Positions 25,779 through 39,100 of a stretch of DNA of 64,000 bases are shown here, piece after piece; positions within the stretch are counted from its first letter, which is position 1, and each line of letters begins with the position of its first letter. This stretch comes from Strongylocentrotus purpuratus. Lineage: Eukaryota; Echinodermata; Echinoidea; Camarodonta; Strongylocentrotidae. The notes beneath the pieces are model-generated. The model was not told where the DNA came from. It was given only the letters and a program-made list of their open reading frames with translations, and did not search any database. The translations under genes and the position numbers were made by a program. The stretch is from contig NW_022145611.1 of assembly GCF_000002235.5 (NCBI RefSeq), positions 10,256,342 to 10,320,341 of the forward strand, read 5' to 3'.

Positions 25779-26316
25779 AAGGGATATTTTTTGCATCTTA
25801 GAAGGAAGATCCTGAGATAATGCAGATAAAAATTGTCAATTACCAACCGTCAAATCATATTTGGGCATTGTTATGTAATGAAATTTCTGTTCATATTTGG
25901 GCAAGTAAATAATGTCAGGCCCCTATATTAATATCGTCTAGATTTGAACGGTAAGTTGGTTTTAAAATCCCCCTGTGTCACTTCATATGTATTGCTTTTT
26001 TTTGCAAACATTTTTAAGCAATCCTGTTGATCCCCCATTTTTTATTAAGAAGGTGAAAACAAAATTAACAAGACAACTTTAAGAAATTTCATTCAGCATT
26101 TTTAAAACTTGTGCATTTATTACAAACCACTCATTTACATTGCATAATCTGTACAGAAGGATGAGTTATTCAAAATAAATACATTATGGCAACCTTATCA
26201 GTTGTGGCATTAAGAAAGGGCTAAGTATGCCATTATTCGTACAACTAGACGTGTGATTTTAACCAAATGGGGGATTACCGCTGCGAGGTAAGTGCCGGCA
26301 GCCAGAAGAAGCACAC

Positions 26317-26427
26317 GTTTGCATGCACATTTGAACCCAAATTACTTTTACTTCAACCAAAAAGTTCAAACAAATGTCCTCCTTTATGCAGAAGTAAAGT
26401 AATTCTTGTTCAAATGTGCATGCAAAC
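26317..26427. repeat. Short fold-back element (about 110 bp)
   Basis: The left arm gtttgcatgcacatttgaac is matched at the right by gttcaaatgtgcatgcaaac. Homology continues inward through ttactttactt-like sequence, giving arms of roughly 38 bp around a short loop. It looks like a MITE or solo fold-back repeat. Confidence 0.75.
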
Positions 26428-26676
26428 ATGTACTTATTTTAGCCGAAGCCAGCTGTATAATTTCCTCCGTTGTACAAATAGGGGCATGCTTGGCCCGCCT
26501 GACCGTAGCCCACGGCATAAATATTCATGATATTATTGCCGGGGGCTCCAAAAAGACGCCCTTAATGGACAACATCGCCTTGTAATAACTGTGTGTAAAT
26601 TGCTTTTTTCAATATATATTCCTTTTTATATAATTCTACACCATCCACACAAAAATAGACTGCTAGTGTACTTTCA

Positions 26677-26967
26677 TATCCATTTTTTACCTGTAACTAC
26701 GGCGTGGAGGTATCCTACCAACAATCAACTAAATCTTGTTTTGTGTCCTCTTTTGGAGTATTTTTCCTAAAAACAAAGATGAAGGGGTGAAGGCATGAAA
26801 TTGTGACTGTTATCTCAGATCTTTATGATCATTATTAACTTCATGCACCCTCACCCCTTCATTGGTAAGTAATTGTGCAGCGGTTTGCCATGAAACATGT
26901 GAGAAAGTGTATATTACAATGTCTTTGTTTTTAGGACCACACTGGAGTTACAGGTCAAAAATGGATA
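26677..26967. repeat. Inverted-repeat element (291 bp), MITE-like
   Basis: The left end is tatccattttttacctgtaa and the right end contains ttacaggtcaaaaatggata, giving terminal inverted repeats of about 30 bp. Subterminal arms also pair (gatgaaggggtgaaggcatg against catgcaccctcaccccttca), as does aaaaacaaaga against tctttgttttt. It lies just downstream of the WDR81 stop codon, so it may fall in the 3' UTR. Confidence 0.75.
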
Positions 26968-26982
26968 CGGGAGTATGCTAGC

Positions 26983-27060
26983 GCCGAAATCCAACACCTG
27001 CATATTCACCTGTTCTACACAATTTTACATAATAGCAGCGATTGTCCTCTTTCATATGAA
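26983..27060 (+). repeat. Partial copy of the 227-bp palindromic MITE family
   Basis: Contains catattcacctgttctacac followed by aattttacataatagcag. This corresponds to the centre and right arm of the family at 34481-34707 and 46115-46341. Only a half-copy is visible, less than 200 bp from the WDR81 stop codon. Confidence 0.6.
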
Positions 27061-27233
27061 GTGGTGCTTGAGATTATCATGTCCTAATAGAACTTCCATA
27101 TATATATATATATATATAAGCTATGCTTTTCACACCATATTGCATACAAATTTACTATGGATATTAAAATTTGAAGCCATCTCTCAGACAAATTAAACCT
27201 CGGTTAAAATGACTGGATCATGGGCGTCTCTGC

Positions 27234-27362
27234 TCAGGCTAGTAAAAAGATGCTGCCGTTATCCGAGGCGACCAGAAGAAGCTTATTCAGTGGAAGGACA
27301 GAGAGGGCGCCGATTGCTCCTTTAAAGGAGTCTGAACGCAGCTTGGAGCTGGAATAACTAGC
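27234..27362 (-). CDS. WDR81: WDR81 last exon: WD blade 7 and stop
   Basis: Acceptor GTCCTCTGCAG; 42 codons then TGA (27236-27234). ASYSSSKLRSDSFKGAIGAL, SVLPLNKLLLVASDNGSIFL-LA matches human [20 protein letters not shown] and LLLGSDNGVIRLLA, which is also the human C-terminus. Confidence 0.96.
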   Translation of the reverse strand, partial: ASYSSSKLRSDSFKGAIGALSVLPLNKLLLVASDNGSIFLLA

Positions 27363-30300
27363 CTGCAGAGGACAAAACCAAATTGTTTGAGAGAAATAAA
27401 TATCCCCCAGGATTTGATGACTTTTTAATCTTTTAATCAATTCTTAAAGCCCCACTGCGCTACTTATAGCTACTTGCGCCCTCTATATAGCAAACAATGC
27501 ATAATCGCTGATCATTGAAACTCCTCATGATCCCCTTTTTCTTCGCTGTGTTGTGCGCTCACATCATAATTTGCATGGGCGCAATCTTAATTCATTTGGT
27601 TTGTTTACTCGTAAATTAGACTGGTGTATTGAGAGCTAATTTGATGGGATAAGCACATGTCAGGGACCATACAGGGAGGTCTAATCCCTCCTGGACAAAC
27701 TAGGGCAGAAGGGCTTTAAACCTGTAATGGAAAAACAAAATGGCTCCAGCATACCCATATAAGCCAGTTTACGGTTGCAGTCTGAGCATGAGCAGATAAA
27801 GGTCATTTGTACCAAAAAGGTAAAATCCACAGAGATGAATACTGGATATGCTCTCATGAAAGTTATGTAACATTATTCATTTATGCACCAACGGTACATT
27901 CTAAGATACACAGGTGGAAGTATTCATGAAGCACATCTAGGACTTTGGCAGTGGAACTTCTCCATGTGTAAAGATCTGTGGATATTTGGGGTCATTTGTA
28001 CCATGTACTATCTGTAAACTCCCTTATTAGCATGGTCTTATGTCTAGTTCCTTTTTCGTCCTAAGTGAATTATTATCCATGACAAGATTGAAACAATATC
28101 TTGTAATTAATGCACTGCCCCTAGAATATGTTTATGAGGAAGAGTATACAAATAATACACAGCAGTGAGGGCATTGGTAACAATTACCCACACAAGGTAC
28201 CTTTGGGAGGCGAGGGTGTTTGGACTGGGTTGAAGGGACTGAATGTGGTCATTATCGAAATACGTGTTAGGCAAAATAAATACCTGGTCACATGTACGCT
28301 TTCAACTAATCATTTGATTAGGATCCACGTCATCTTATAATGTGAAATAATACATTATTATTAGGGAGGGAGAGACCTCTATAGCCATGACCCCCCCACC
28401 CCCCCCCCCCCATGATGCTGCAAAATAATTAATTGCCTACATGTTTATTTAAAGAATTCCAATGCAGTTATAAATCATTTTTTTCATTGCTTTTGGAGTA
28501 TTTCCCATTTATGTCAAATGTGTTATTTTAATTCTCTGAACGCTTCTGTCCCTCACATAATCTAAAACCTGGTAGTTTAACTCGGCGAATACATACATGA
28601 ATACAATATGTAAATAATCTGTGTAAAAATGTTTTACCTGAGAATCGACCGTTGTATGGATCCCAATACGATTGCCACAGGTAGCCGACAGCACCTGGTC
28701 ATCAGAAATGCACAGGCAATGAACAGGCTCGGTAGCACCTGTAATGCAATTATTAAATTCATAGTCAGACTACACTTCAAATAAATCCCATTTCCCCGCT
28801 GCTTAAGTGCAAAAATAAATTGGAAATCGTTGCAACAGGTCAGACCAAACAGTAATATCTGTGTGCCTATTATGTTTGATATACAGAACCAAACCCATAA
28901 AAAATCATAAAAGTCTGACCAATATTATTCAGTATATAGACATATAATCTGACCTATAAACTAGTGTCCAATCATACTGAATAAACCCTGCCTGTTCAGC
29001 TCGTTTAAAAGACTAGAACATGCATGCAAAAGACATCGAGAGGTGATGACTTGGACTAACTGTCCAAAAATGGATGTGGCAACATTATTGCATACAGCTC
29101 TCATAGGAAAGTGAAAAGTATGCCGCAGACCTGCCGCAGACCTGCCGCAGATCTGCGGCAGAGGCAAAGAGTATGCCGAAGTATGCGGCAGAAAGAAATT
29201 TTGCTGCAGACTTGCCGCATACCAGTATGCCACAGTACAGTCTGCAGCAGATCTGCGGCAGAATGAAATTTTGCTGCAGACTTGCCGCATACCAGTATGC
29301 CACAGGAACAGTCTGCGGCAGGTCTGCCACAGAAAAGTAGGAAATTATACAGTCTGAAGCAAGGCTATAGGCGGCCATTTTGTAGGACATGCAGTACCAT
29401 ATGAGGTTGCAGGCTGAGCCCATGATCTTGTAAATTCCTTTGTTAATTAGCACTGTTAATTGTCTTTTTAGCTTCTGTCAAACCAAACAATTTGCTTCAA
29501 GTTCAACTGGTACCATGAGAGGAATTTATTACATAAGAGGAGACTTTTTTGTTGTAACTACCCAAGACGAAAATCCAATAGAAACTAATTGAACACCAAT
29601 TGAATTTTCAATTGGTTTCAGTTGGTCTCAGTAGGTTTTAACAGGTTTCAATGGAACTTTAATAGGACTTCAGATGGTTTCAATTGGTCCAATTGGGCCC
29701 ATTGGCCCCATTGGCCCCATGCCCTATTAGACTTTAATGGGACCCCAATAGGCCATTTTCGTAATGTAACCAAATTTAATGCATAAGTCTTTGTGAAGTG
29801 CCTCAATACAAATTATTTCATTCACCTGGTAAGAATAATAGTATTTCAATAGACAGAATGCAAACTGCATATATCAAGTGTTGCTAGGTAGGTCAAGCCA
29901 TAATGTTTGTCCAACCTGGCAACAACTAATGTATGCAGTTTGAATTATGTCTATTGAAATACTATTATTCTTACCAGGTGAATGAAATAATTTGTATTGA
30001 GGCACTTCACAAAGACTTATGCATTACATTTGGTTACATTACGAAAATGGCCTATTGGCCTGAAGTTGGACTTCAATTGGTCCAATTGAAATCCCATTAA
30101 AGTCTAATAGGGCCAATTGAAACCAATTGAAACCAATCATCTCATGCATATTCATTATTACTTTACACGTGTGAAAAATACATTTATCATGATTTGTTAA
30201 GCAAATTAAGACAATGCACATCATTTTTGTGATTTCTATTTTCCTTTTGCCATTATTAACCAATAGATTATTTTGTCTGATCATGTTACAATTACATTCA

Positions 30301-33300
30301 CGTTTTAGCAATAGATTGATAGAATACTCTTGAATACACTTCAAATGATCTATGTGATGGAGTTAATACAATTGAGAATAGAATATACCTAATTGGTAAT
30401 ATTGATATATATTGGTATTACCTAATTGATAATATCGATATTGCCGGTTCTTTTACATGCATACTTTATTGCCACGTACTAGATATGATAGAGTATGCGG
30501 CAGGTCTGCAGCAGGTCTATATGAGATATGAATATTCATGATGAAGAGTCTGCGGCAGGTCTGCAGCAAGTCTGCGGCAGACCTGCCGCAGACTCTTCAT
30601 CATACTGAAAGAGTATGCGGCAAGTCTGCGGCAGACCTGCCGCAGACTCTTCATCATACTGAAAGAGTATGCGGCAGGTCTGCAGCAAGTCTGCGGCAGA
30701 CCTGCCGCAGACTCTTCATCATACTGAAAGAGTATGCGGCAAGTCTGCGGCAAAACTAATTTGCATGTGAAAAAGATAACTGTCTGCGGCAGGTCTGCTG
30801 CAGATCTGCGGCAAGTCTGCCGCAGGAGTATGCGGCAGGCTCATTTTTTTCCTATGGGAGGGCAAGGATGCAGTTTGGGGCAATTGGAAGGTTATTCCTT
30901 TGTTGTATTCTGCCGTTTTTCTGCTGGCATGAATAAGCCAGTTCACGGTTGTAGTCCGAGCATGAGCAGATAAAGGTCATTGCAGATCAGGTGGAATTAT
31001 TCTTTGCAAAGGGGAAACAAAGGCTATTTATGTAGCACCTCTATCGCTGTAGGTGGGACCTCTTCATGTTTTGAAGGGATATTCGGGATGAACTGGTCTA
31101 TTCCTCTAGTGATATGGCGGCATTTCCGACTCAAAAAGATACATATAACATACTTTGTAACCTAATTGCTAAATTTCGTTTTGACGAGCCTTTTTGATTT
31201 AAGCAAGTTTCATTACCCTCGAATTACGTCTGACTTGGCATACGTGTGCAGTCCTGTTCGTTTAACCATACAATGCCAGATAAAGGGTTTTAGGATGGTA
31301 TTATCCATTCTAGCAGAACACACTTTTTTTGTTGGATAATTATCCGTAGTACATTTTAAACCATTGCCTACAAGAACCAGGTGGCTCATGTACAAGGCCC
31401 ACGGAAATGAGAAAAATTGGTAGTCTTGCTGTAGTGACCACCTGTCTACAAAGACCACATTTTTTGTTTCCCTTGAAAATGGTTTCCCATTGAAACATGT
31501 ACTGAAGGAACATGTACATAAAGACCCACCTGCCTATAAAGACCACTTTTCTTGTCTCGGGTGGTCTTTATAGACAGGTTTAACTGTATTAGCTATGAAC
31601 ATACCTCTGAATTGACAAACTTTGGATGAATCCTCCTTCCACAGTGCCATGGAGTGATCCACAGAGGATGTCAGGAATGTATGATTGTTGTAAGCCTTGA
31701 TCTGGATCAACAACAAAAGTGAAAGAAGCCATTTACATGTACCTTCAACTTTGTTCTTCTTGTGTAAGTTGTGTCTCTTCATCTATGTGTACCACATTGC
31801 TTTTTCTCCCACTTTCATTCCATAGCATTCATTCCACATTCATTCTGTTCTTCCCATTTTTAACACCCCTTTTTTTCATTTTTTTAAACGTCCCTGAGTT
31901 TAATGCAAAAATCCCTCCACCAGATTTAATCTTCCATTATGTTGCCTAATCTCTTTCGGGCACTTCCACATGGCAGTAATAGAATTAGGGTAGGGTACTG
32001 GTAGATTGTCTTTCTCTGAACACCTGGATCCATATCATTTTATAGATTTAACAAACACCCTCGTGAATACAATCAAATCGTGTGTATTCCTCCACGGAGC
32101 ATGCTTCACTGCTTTTACGACATGATACTTTTGTTTCCTAATTGCTACCTTGCTTCCTACATCTTCTTTTCTCACTGCCTCTTTCCATCTCCATCTTTTC
32201 CTTCCTCTCACCTGTAGTATCTCTCCTTCATGAGCTCTCCATCCTCCCATGAGTAAGCCAGTCCTAAGATCTACCATGGAAATAACGCCTGAAGAGAACC
32301 CCACACCTATGGTATAGCCATCTTGGCTGACGACCATGCAACGGATCAGACCTGAAATAAAGATATCACAGAAAACATAAATCAAGGTTGATCTGAAATG
32401 GAACACTATGGAAAGCACGCCTATAGGCATTGTTTAAATATTAAATTGTGGCGCACTATAATTATTATAATTATTAAATATGTCATTTTTAGAACTAGCA
32501 AGGTGATATCTAACAGTTCATTCATGATAAATGGACTACTCACTTCCAAGAACAACTGATCCAGAATAGATTAAAACCACTACACTGAACATATCCCCCA
32601 TGAAAAATTATTTTGACCACTATAAATGATCTGGTCACGAACAAGACTGGAATGTAGAATCACGATTTCAGGAATAGTCAACCTCCCGTAGGCATAACGT
32701 GCAATTAAGAAAATTCTCTCGTTCGAAACGTCACTTCCACTAGAAATCGTTTTATGTTTTCAAACAATTCCTTATGTCAAGAGATGTTATAAGTGCCAAA
32801 GATTGGATCACAAAGTAAACGAAGGTGTGTCAGGTGCGGGAGTGAACACATTTGTCCACACAAAGACCAACCAACATGCATAACTGCTGGGGGCAACATT
32901 CAGCTGCCTATCAAGGTTGCAAGGAGGCTAACAAAGCCAACAAAATGCAAAGAATAAATATTGTAAATAAATTGACCCATGCACACACAACATAGCAAGA
33001 TTACCATAGGCTAAAGAAAAACCCAAACCATAGTGCAGACCAAATCCATAGGAATCCTGAACCAATTATTGATCAAGCCAATGTAAGCCAATCAGAGGCG
33101 GACGTCGTATCCATTATCAGGTCAGCCACCGACCAATTCAATGCGTCTCGAAACCAAATCCGTGCGAGCTAATCAAACTTGTTGAATGTTGAACTTGAAT
33201 GCAAAGGGCATGCTTGGGCATGGGGAAGAAAAAAATGGGGATTCTATGTTGTGAAAGACCATGACCAATGAAAACGCATGACATTACCAACCCATTCAGA

Positions 33301-36056
33301 AGGAAGTTCTAGACTTTTTCTTTCACAATATTGGATGTCTCATTGGACCCGTCCTAAGAGCTTCAACATATCTTTCTTCTTGCTCAGAGCATTACTGATA
33401 CCCGCCGCATCATCCTCCTCTCTCCTTCTCTTTGGAAAACTGAAAGAACTTGAAGACCACGATCAATTGCAGAAGCTAGCTGGTGAATCCTGAGGAGTTT
33501 GAGTGTAGGGAGGTTGAAAAACTGAGGTGAAAGGACAGTAAGGTTCAATGGAATGAAGATTCGAAACGCGACGTCAAGAAGACATGAAGACGTGGGAATC
33601 TTAAGTTTGATACATCTTATAAGATCAGTGAAAACTACACTGAAAATGCGGTCTGCTACATCTGGTATTCTTCTTTTTTTCAAAAATGACATTCCAAATA
33701 ATAAGATGGAGGCTTACCCAGTGGGCCAGAAGCTACCCTGATCTCTTGCTGGATGCCTCCATGTCGGGTATCGATGAATCGGATGCTGGAGTCTCCCGAA
33801 GACACCACAAGACAGGGGCTAGGAGCAGGCATCACCTCCATGCAGCTGGGTACGCTGCGGCTCAGATCGTAGCCCCGCACTGCTGCTCCGTTGATGGGGT
33901 CCCACACCTGACAACAATGAGGAAAAACTTTAAATTACCGAAAGACGCTCTTCAGTTGTATCAAGAATGATACAAGACTTCTCGGATCCGTATCCTCGGT
34001 TAAACACGACCCTGTGTCTAAGAGTACATTTAACAAGGGAAAATTCAGACCAAATTCTTTGTTAAGCTTGATTTAATGGATTTAGGTATAATATGAGCCT
34101 CTTTATTTTGCATGTGATATTCACAAAAAAAATTATTTAGATGTGGGGCACCTTAATTTTTAGTCCAAGTATCTTGCTCTATACTAAACGGATTGGGTAT
34201 CTTTGCCTCAGATTCTAAAAAAATAATAATGGATTTAGCTTATGCTGCAATCATAATTATAAACCTTTAGGTCAGTCACGAACCCCATTACTTTTATAAG
34301 ACGATCCTCTGTCGGATAATCAAGATATTTATGATTGGAAATCGAAATGTCAAAAGCCGTTTTCCAAACGTTTAAAAAAAAAACACTACATTCTATTGGG
34401 GGGAAAGATACATGCATGCCCAAGTCTTGCAAGTATCATTCTTTGAGTATTCAAATAGAGGAGCAGCTGAAAAGTCTTTTACACTATGAACATGACAGAC
34501 AATGAAAGCGGACAAAATATACAGTTCCTCAGGTAAACAAAGGGACATCCTTTCACTGCTATTATGTAAAAATGTGTAGAACAGGTGTCACATGCATATT
34601 CACCTGTTCTACACATTTTTACATAATAGCAGTGAAGGGATGTTCCTTTGTCTACCTGAGGAACTGTATATTTTGTCTGCTTTCATTGTCTGTCATGTTC
34701 ATAGTGTTACCTACTCACAAGTTGAAAAGCGATTGTTAGAACTTTCACTGATTGTGCATATATTAAGATGCATGGTGGGGAAATCAATTGTTTAGGCAAT
34801 GGTTATTCATCAGCTCATCATGTTTATGCATAAGTTACAAGAAATGTTGGTGAGGAGGGGATAAGTTGTACTAACTGTCATAAAAACTCTTTATCTGTTG
34901 GTAAGGTATATATTGAGGAGACTGCAGCTGTACTGGATGTGACCAGGGCCAGATCATCAGTTGGCCGGCCGGGTGGGTCAAATTGGGTAGGTGGTATTTG
35001 GGGGGTTGATTAAAGCTGTATATCTGGCCCTGTTGTCACAGTTCCATGTTAGTAGTTTTCTACTGGCATGGATCTCCCCGAGAGATTCCCCTGGTAATAC
35101 AACCGCGTCATTTTCGACTCGAAAACAGTTCATTTATTGGTTACATCTTTAACATTTCTGGTGATGTCAAATGACCATTTGATGTTTTGGATTGCATGAT
35201 ATTCTATTTAAATAAAAACCAAGAATGTACATTTTTTTCCCTCAAATAGCACAACCCAAATATTTTAAACTGATAATTCATTTGTAAAATGTCAATTTTA
35301 AACATGTATTTTCCATACACTCAAGAAGCAAAAGAAAATATTACAAACTATGTCTAGGCACCAGGTATGTACTCACAAAAATGATTTATTTTGCATGTGA
35401 TATTCACACAAAAAATATTTAGATGTGGGGTACCTTAAATTTTAGTACTAGTATCTTGCTATATATTAAAGGGATTGGGTATCTTTGCCTCAGATTCTAA
35501 AAAGAATAATGGATTTAGCTCATGCTGCCATCATAATTATAAACCTTTACAAGCCGATCCTCTGTCGGATAATCAAGATATTTATGATTGGAAATTGAAA
35601 TGTCAAAAGCCGTTTTCCAAACGTTTTTTTTTAAACACTACAGTCTATGGGGGGGGGGGGAACAGTGTGGTAAAACCGGTCACTCAACAATCAATTTGAA
35701 GCGCAATTCTTTTAGGTCTTCAATATTACACTATATCACAGACACTGATAACACGTAGGGCCATGCACCTCTGATTTGGGGGACATTTGTTGACATGATG
35801 TTAAATGTAGTATTTTTTTATGCTATAAACATAATATGCTTCACATTTCTGTATTTTCGAAAACATGAAAAACTTTCATTGAGTACTGGTATGCATAATG
35901 CATACCAGTACTCAATGAAAGTTTTTCATGTTTTTTATTTCCCTGTGCATTAGTGAATGGCAAGGAGATAAAAAAAGAAAAGAAAAGAGGAACTGCGTTT
36001 ATCAAAGGTCCTATATATATATATATATATATCATATATTTATGTTTATCAAAGGT

Positions 36057-36093
<37 letters not shown>

Positions 36094-36114
36094 TACATGT
36101 ATATATATATATAT

Positions 36115-36148
<34 letters not shown>

Positions 36149-39100
36149 ACCTTTGATAAACGCAGCTCCTCTTTTCTTTTCTTTTTTATCTCCTTGCCAT
36201 TCACTAATACACAGGGAAATAAAAAAGGCTTACTAAAAATCATATGTGAACATGCTTAAAAAAGCTTTAAAGATGATCTTATCTAGAGAAATAAAGCTCA
36301 CATGAACGTTGCCATCACAGGAAGCGACAAGACGCTGGGACTCCAGAAGCCTCACGTCAAACACGGTCTTCCGGTGGTGAGGGTACGTCAGCTGACAGCT
36401 GGACTTGGAAGAGCCGTCGCCAGAGTTGCGCAGGGACCAGATCTTGACCGTCTTGTCCTTGCTGGCGCTCAGGAAGGTGTTCTCGTTGGGCATCATGCAC
36501 AGGGCTTTCACTCCACTTGTGTGTCCTGCAAGGGAGATAGAATCACAAGATAAGAGGGAAATCCAACCTTGATAGAATATTACTCTAATTAAGAGAGAAG
36601 TACGAGTCTGAAGAATATTCTAGCGGCTCGATTCTGGACGGTTTCATGTGATTTTATATTGTTTGCAGATAAAACAATATATCAAAGCTACCAACCATTT
36701 CTATTTTCAAGGAATGATTTTTACTCCTTAAAATCTTTCTGAAAAACTGCTGTATAAAAGCAACATTCATTGTATATGCCTTGAGAGATTCCTAATTCTC
36801 CCTTTGGTATTTTGGCAGCCAAAGAGCAAGAAATAAATATTCTCTATACTACTTATTCCGCTTCAATTGAAGTTCATGAAGCCATGAACGCAGACTGTAT
36901 TTGTAAACAGCTTAGAGAAGAATAATGCAGTATTATACAAGTATTGAATGTTTCGGAATTTGATGCAATGACATATTTAAGCCCAAAATATCAATATTTC
37001 CAGAGTGATGTTATATTTCATCAATGCCACAGGCTAAAGATTTCGTTGGGCTTTTAAATCCTAATCTCTATTACATTATAACTCTTGATGTCTTAGAATA
37101 ATTTTGATATACTTGTAATTGCTTCCTACTACATTTGAAAATATAATTCTTACCTGTGAATGTCTGGAGCTTGATTTGACAGAAGTGCATTGAATTGTCA
37201 TGATCCTCTCTTGCTGTAGGAAAATAAGATATTAAAGCAGATAATCTTATATTTTGTTATCAGTCCCCATATCAGCATACAGTTTCCTTCTCGAACATGT
37301 AAAAACATTCTTTTCGGACATGCATTTGTTTGAAATTACAAAAGACATGGCCTCTTGATGTGAACTTCCTGATGATATATAAGACCCTACCCCACCAAAA
37401 ATACTTGATACTTGAGACTAAAAGATCAGAATCCTGAGAGATGCAATTGATTCAATACAATACAAGAAGGCAACAAACACCATATCACTCCCATGTCAAT
37501 GATTCAAATACTGTTTCTATTGAATACATTCAACAGTAAGATCTTGTCACTATCCTCATTTCAATAGGAGACAGCTGAATTTTCTGATGACCCAACCCCA
37601 CAAAATAATTTAAAGACAAATTTCCATCAGATACATTAAAACACAGGACAAAATATCCCGACATGCATCAATCAAGAAATGTTTATTATGTTGGAACTAT
37701 AAAAAAGGTGCCCTATCGAATACGATCTATATCAATAACTCACCCAAGTACTGATCCCAGTAGCTAAGCCAGGTACCTTTCATTGTTCTTTTGCTTTTAT
37801 TCATCTCCATCCTGTTAAATTAAAGTGAAAGAAGTAAATCACATTGTATCACTCTATACAGCTGCAATAGCACAATCAAACAAATTATTTCATTTTGGTT
37901 TCCATCTTTCTCTCTAAGGGCTTGTTCAAATATGATGGGGCAAAACCAGGGCAATATTTTTATGACGCAAGGTGTAATAAGCTCAACATTTTGGTATCTT
38001 ATAACACATAGCTTAGTGAGTGAGCAAGTCCTTCGTTGCGCACAGTTGCCTTGTTACAGTATATTATCAGCCATTTGATTAATCTGTAGATGTTTCTTTC
38101 ATATATGCATGACTAGTATGAGAGGGAGGGACAGTGAGTTGTCCGGACATGTCACAAACATAAAGCTGTCATGTTTGCCATTTAATTGTACAAGAATAAT
38201 TCATTCAGTAACATCTGTCAACTTTTATCATTAAGAATTTTGTTAAAATTAAATTGAATAAATCAATGAAATCTTGAACGAAAGTGTTTCATGTTCTGTT
38301 TGAAAATGGCTCAACAACCTGTCCAGACACACAACAAGCAGGTATACTCGACCTCATCTTTGTTTGAATACATGCAAGACTCTCACCTTGGGCTCGTCTC
38401 TGTAGTTTGGGCCATGTCTTTCTCTCCCTGCCGTCCGCTCTTCCCCTCACCACCGTTGTTACTGTTCGTTGCAGGGTTGGGTTCCTCATCTCCGAAGGCC
38501 GGCCCTATCCTGTTCCCGATGACCGTCATGTTTCCTCCGAACCCGCTTCTCCCGGTGACAAGGCTACCCGATGTATTATCTAGATCAAAAGATTGGGGGG
38601 AAAAGAAGTTTAATTCTAAGTTCTGGCTCTCAGCAGACGAGGTGCTTGGATGGATTAAAGATGGGCCTGCAAGGTGAAAGATGTTTGGTTACCCACCGAA
38701 ATGTTTTAACTTGGCCTTAGTAGTCTCCGGATATATTTTGAATAAATGAATAAATTAAAATAATTATTTATTTTGGTAAATGACAAGATTAACTGCATCT
38801 CCAACGTACCAACAATATCCATACATTTAAATACCATGTGACCTTTGCATTTGGCACCATGGTGAGGATGGCGATATCAAAATATACAAGACTGAATGTC
38901 ATTTGATATGGTCTGTATGTTACATACCTGATGACATGGAAGATGACCATGATCTGTCCTCACTTAGATAGGATACTGCAAAAAAAAAAATGTAAAGAGA
39001 GATATATACAATGTGTGTAGGAGACAACACTAATAAGGCTTTTCCTTTCTAGCTATCTTCGCATTCTCATAAATACTCACTTTTCCCTATATTTTGACCA

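Larger units (their letters stand above)
29099..30860. mobile_element. Probable fold-back transposon with modular CTGCGGCAGR repeats
   Basis: The left end is ctcataggaaagtgaaaagt followed by atgccgcagacctgccgcag; the right end, reverse-complemented, starts ctcccataggaaa and also leads into gcctgccgcatactcctgcc. Both ends (about 29119-29335 and 30490-30840) are arrays of short modules of 10-12 bp, variants of ctgcggcaggt/ctgcagcaagt and their complements, arranged in both orientations. The interior holds another inverted repeat (29722-30112). The architecture recalls fold-back transposons with modular inverted termini, such as Drosophila FB and sea urchin TU elements; membership is inference. 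No transposase frame was found. It lies in the intron between exons 23 and 22. Confidence 0.6.

Noticed and set aside
35841-36236. Ile/Tyr-rich frames
   Set aside because: Translation of (TA)n repeats inside the inverted-repeat element.
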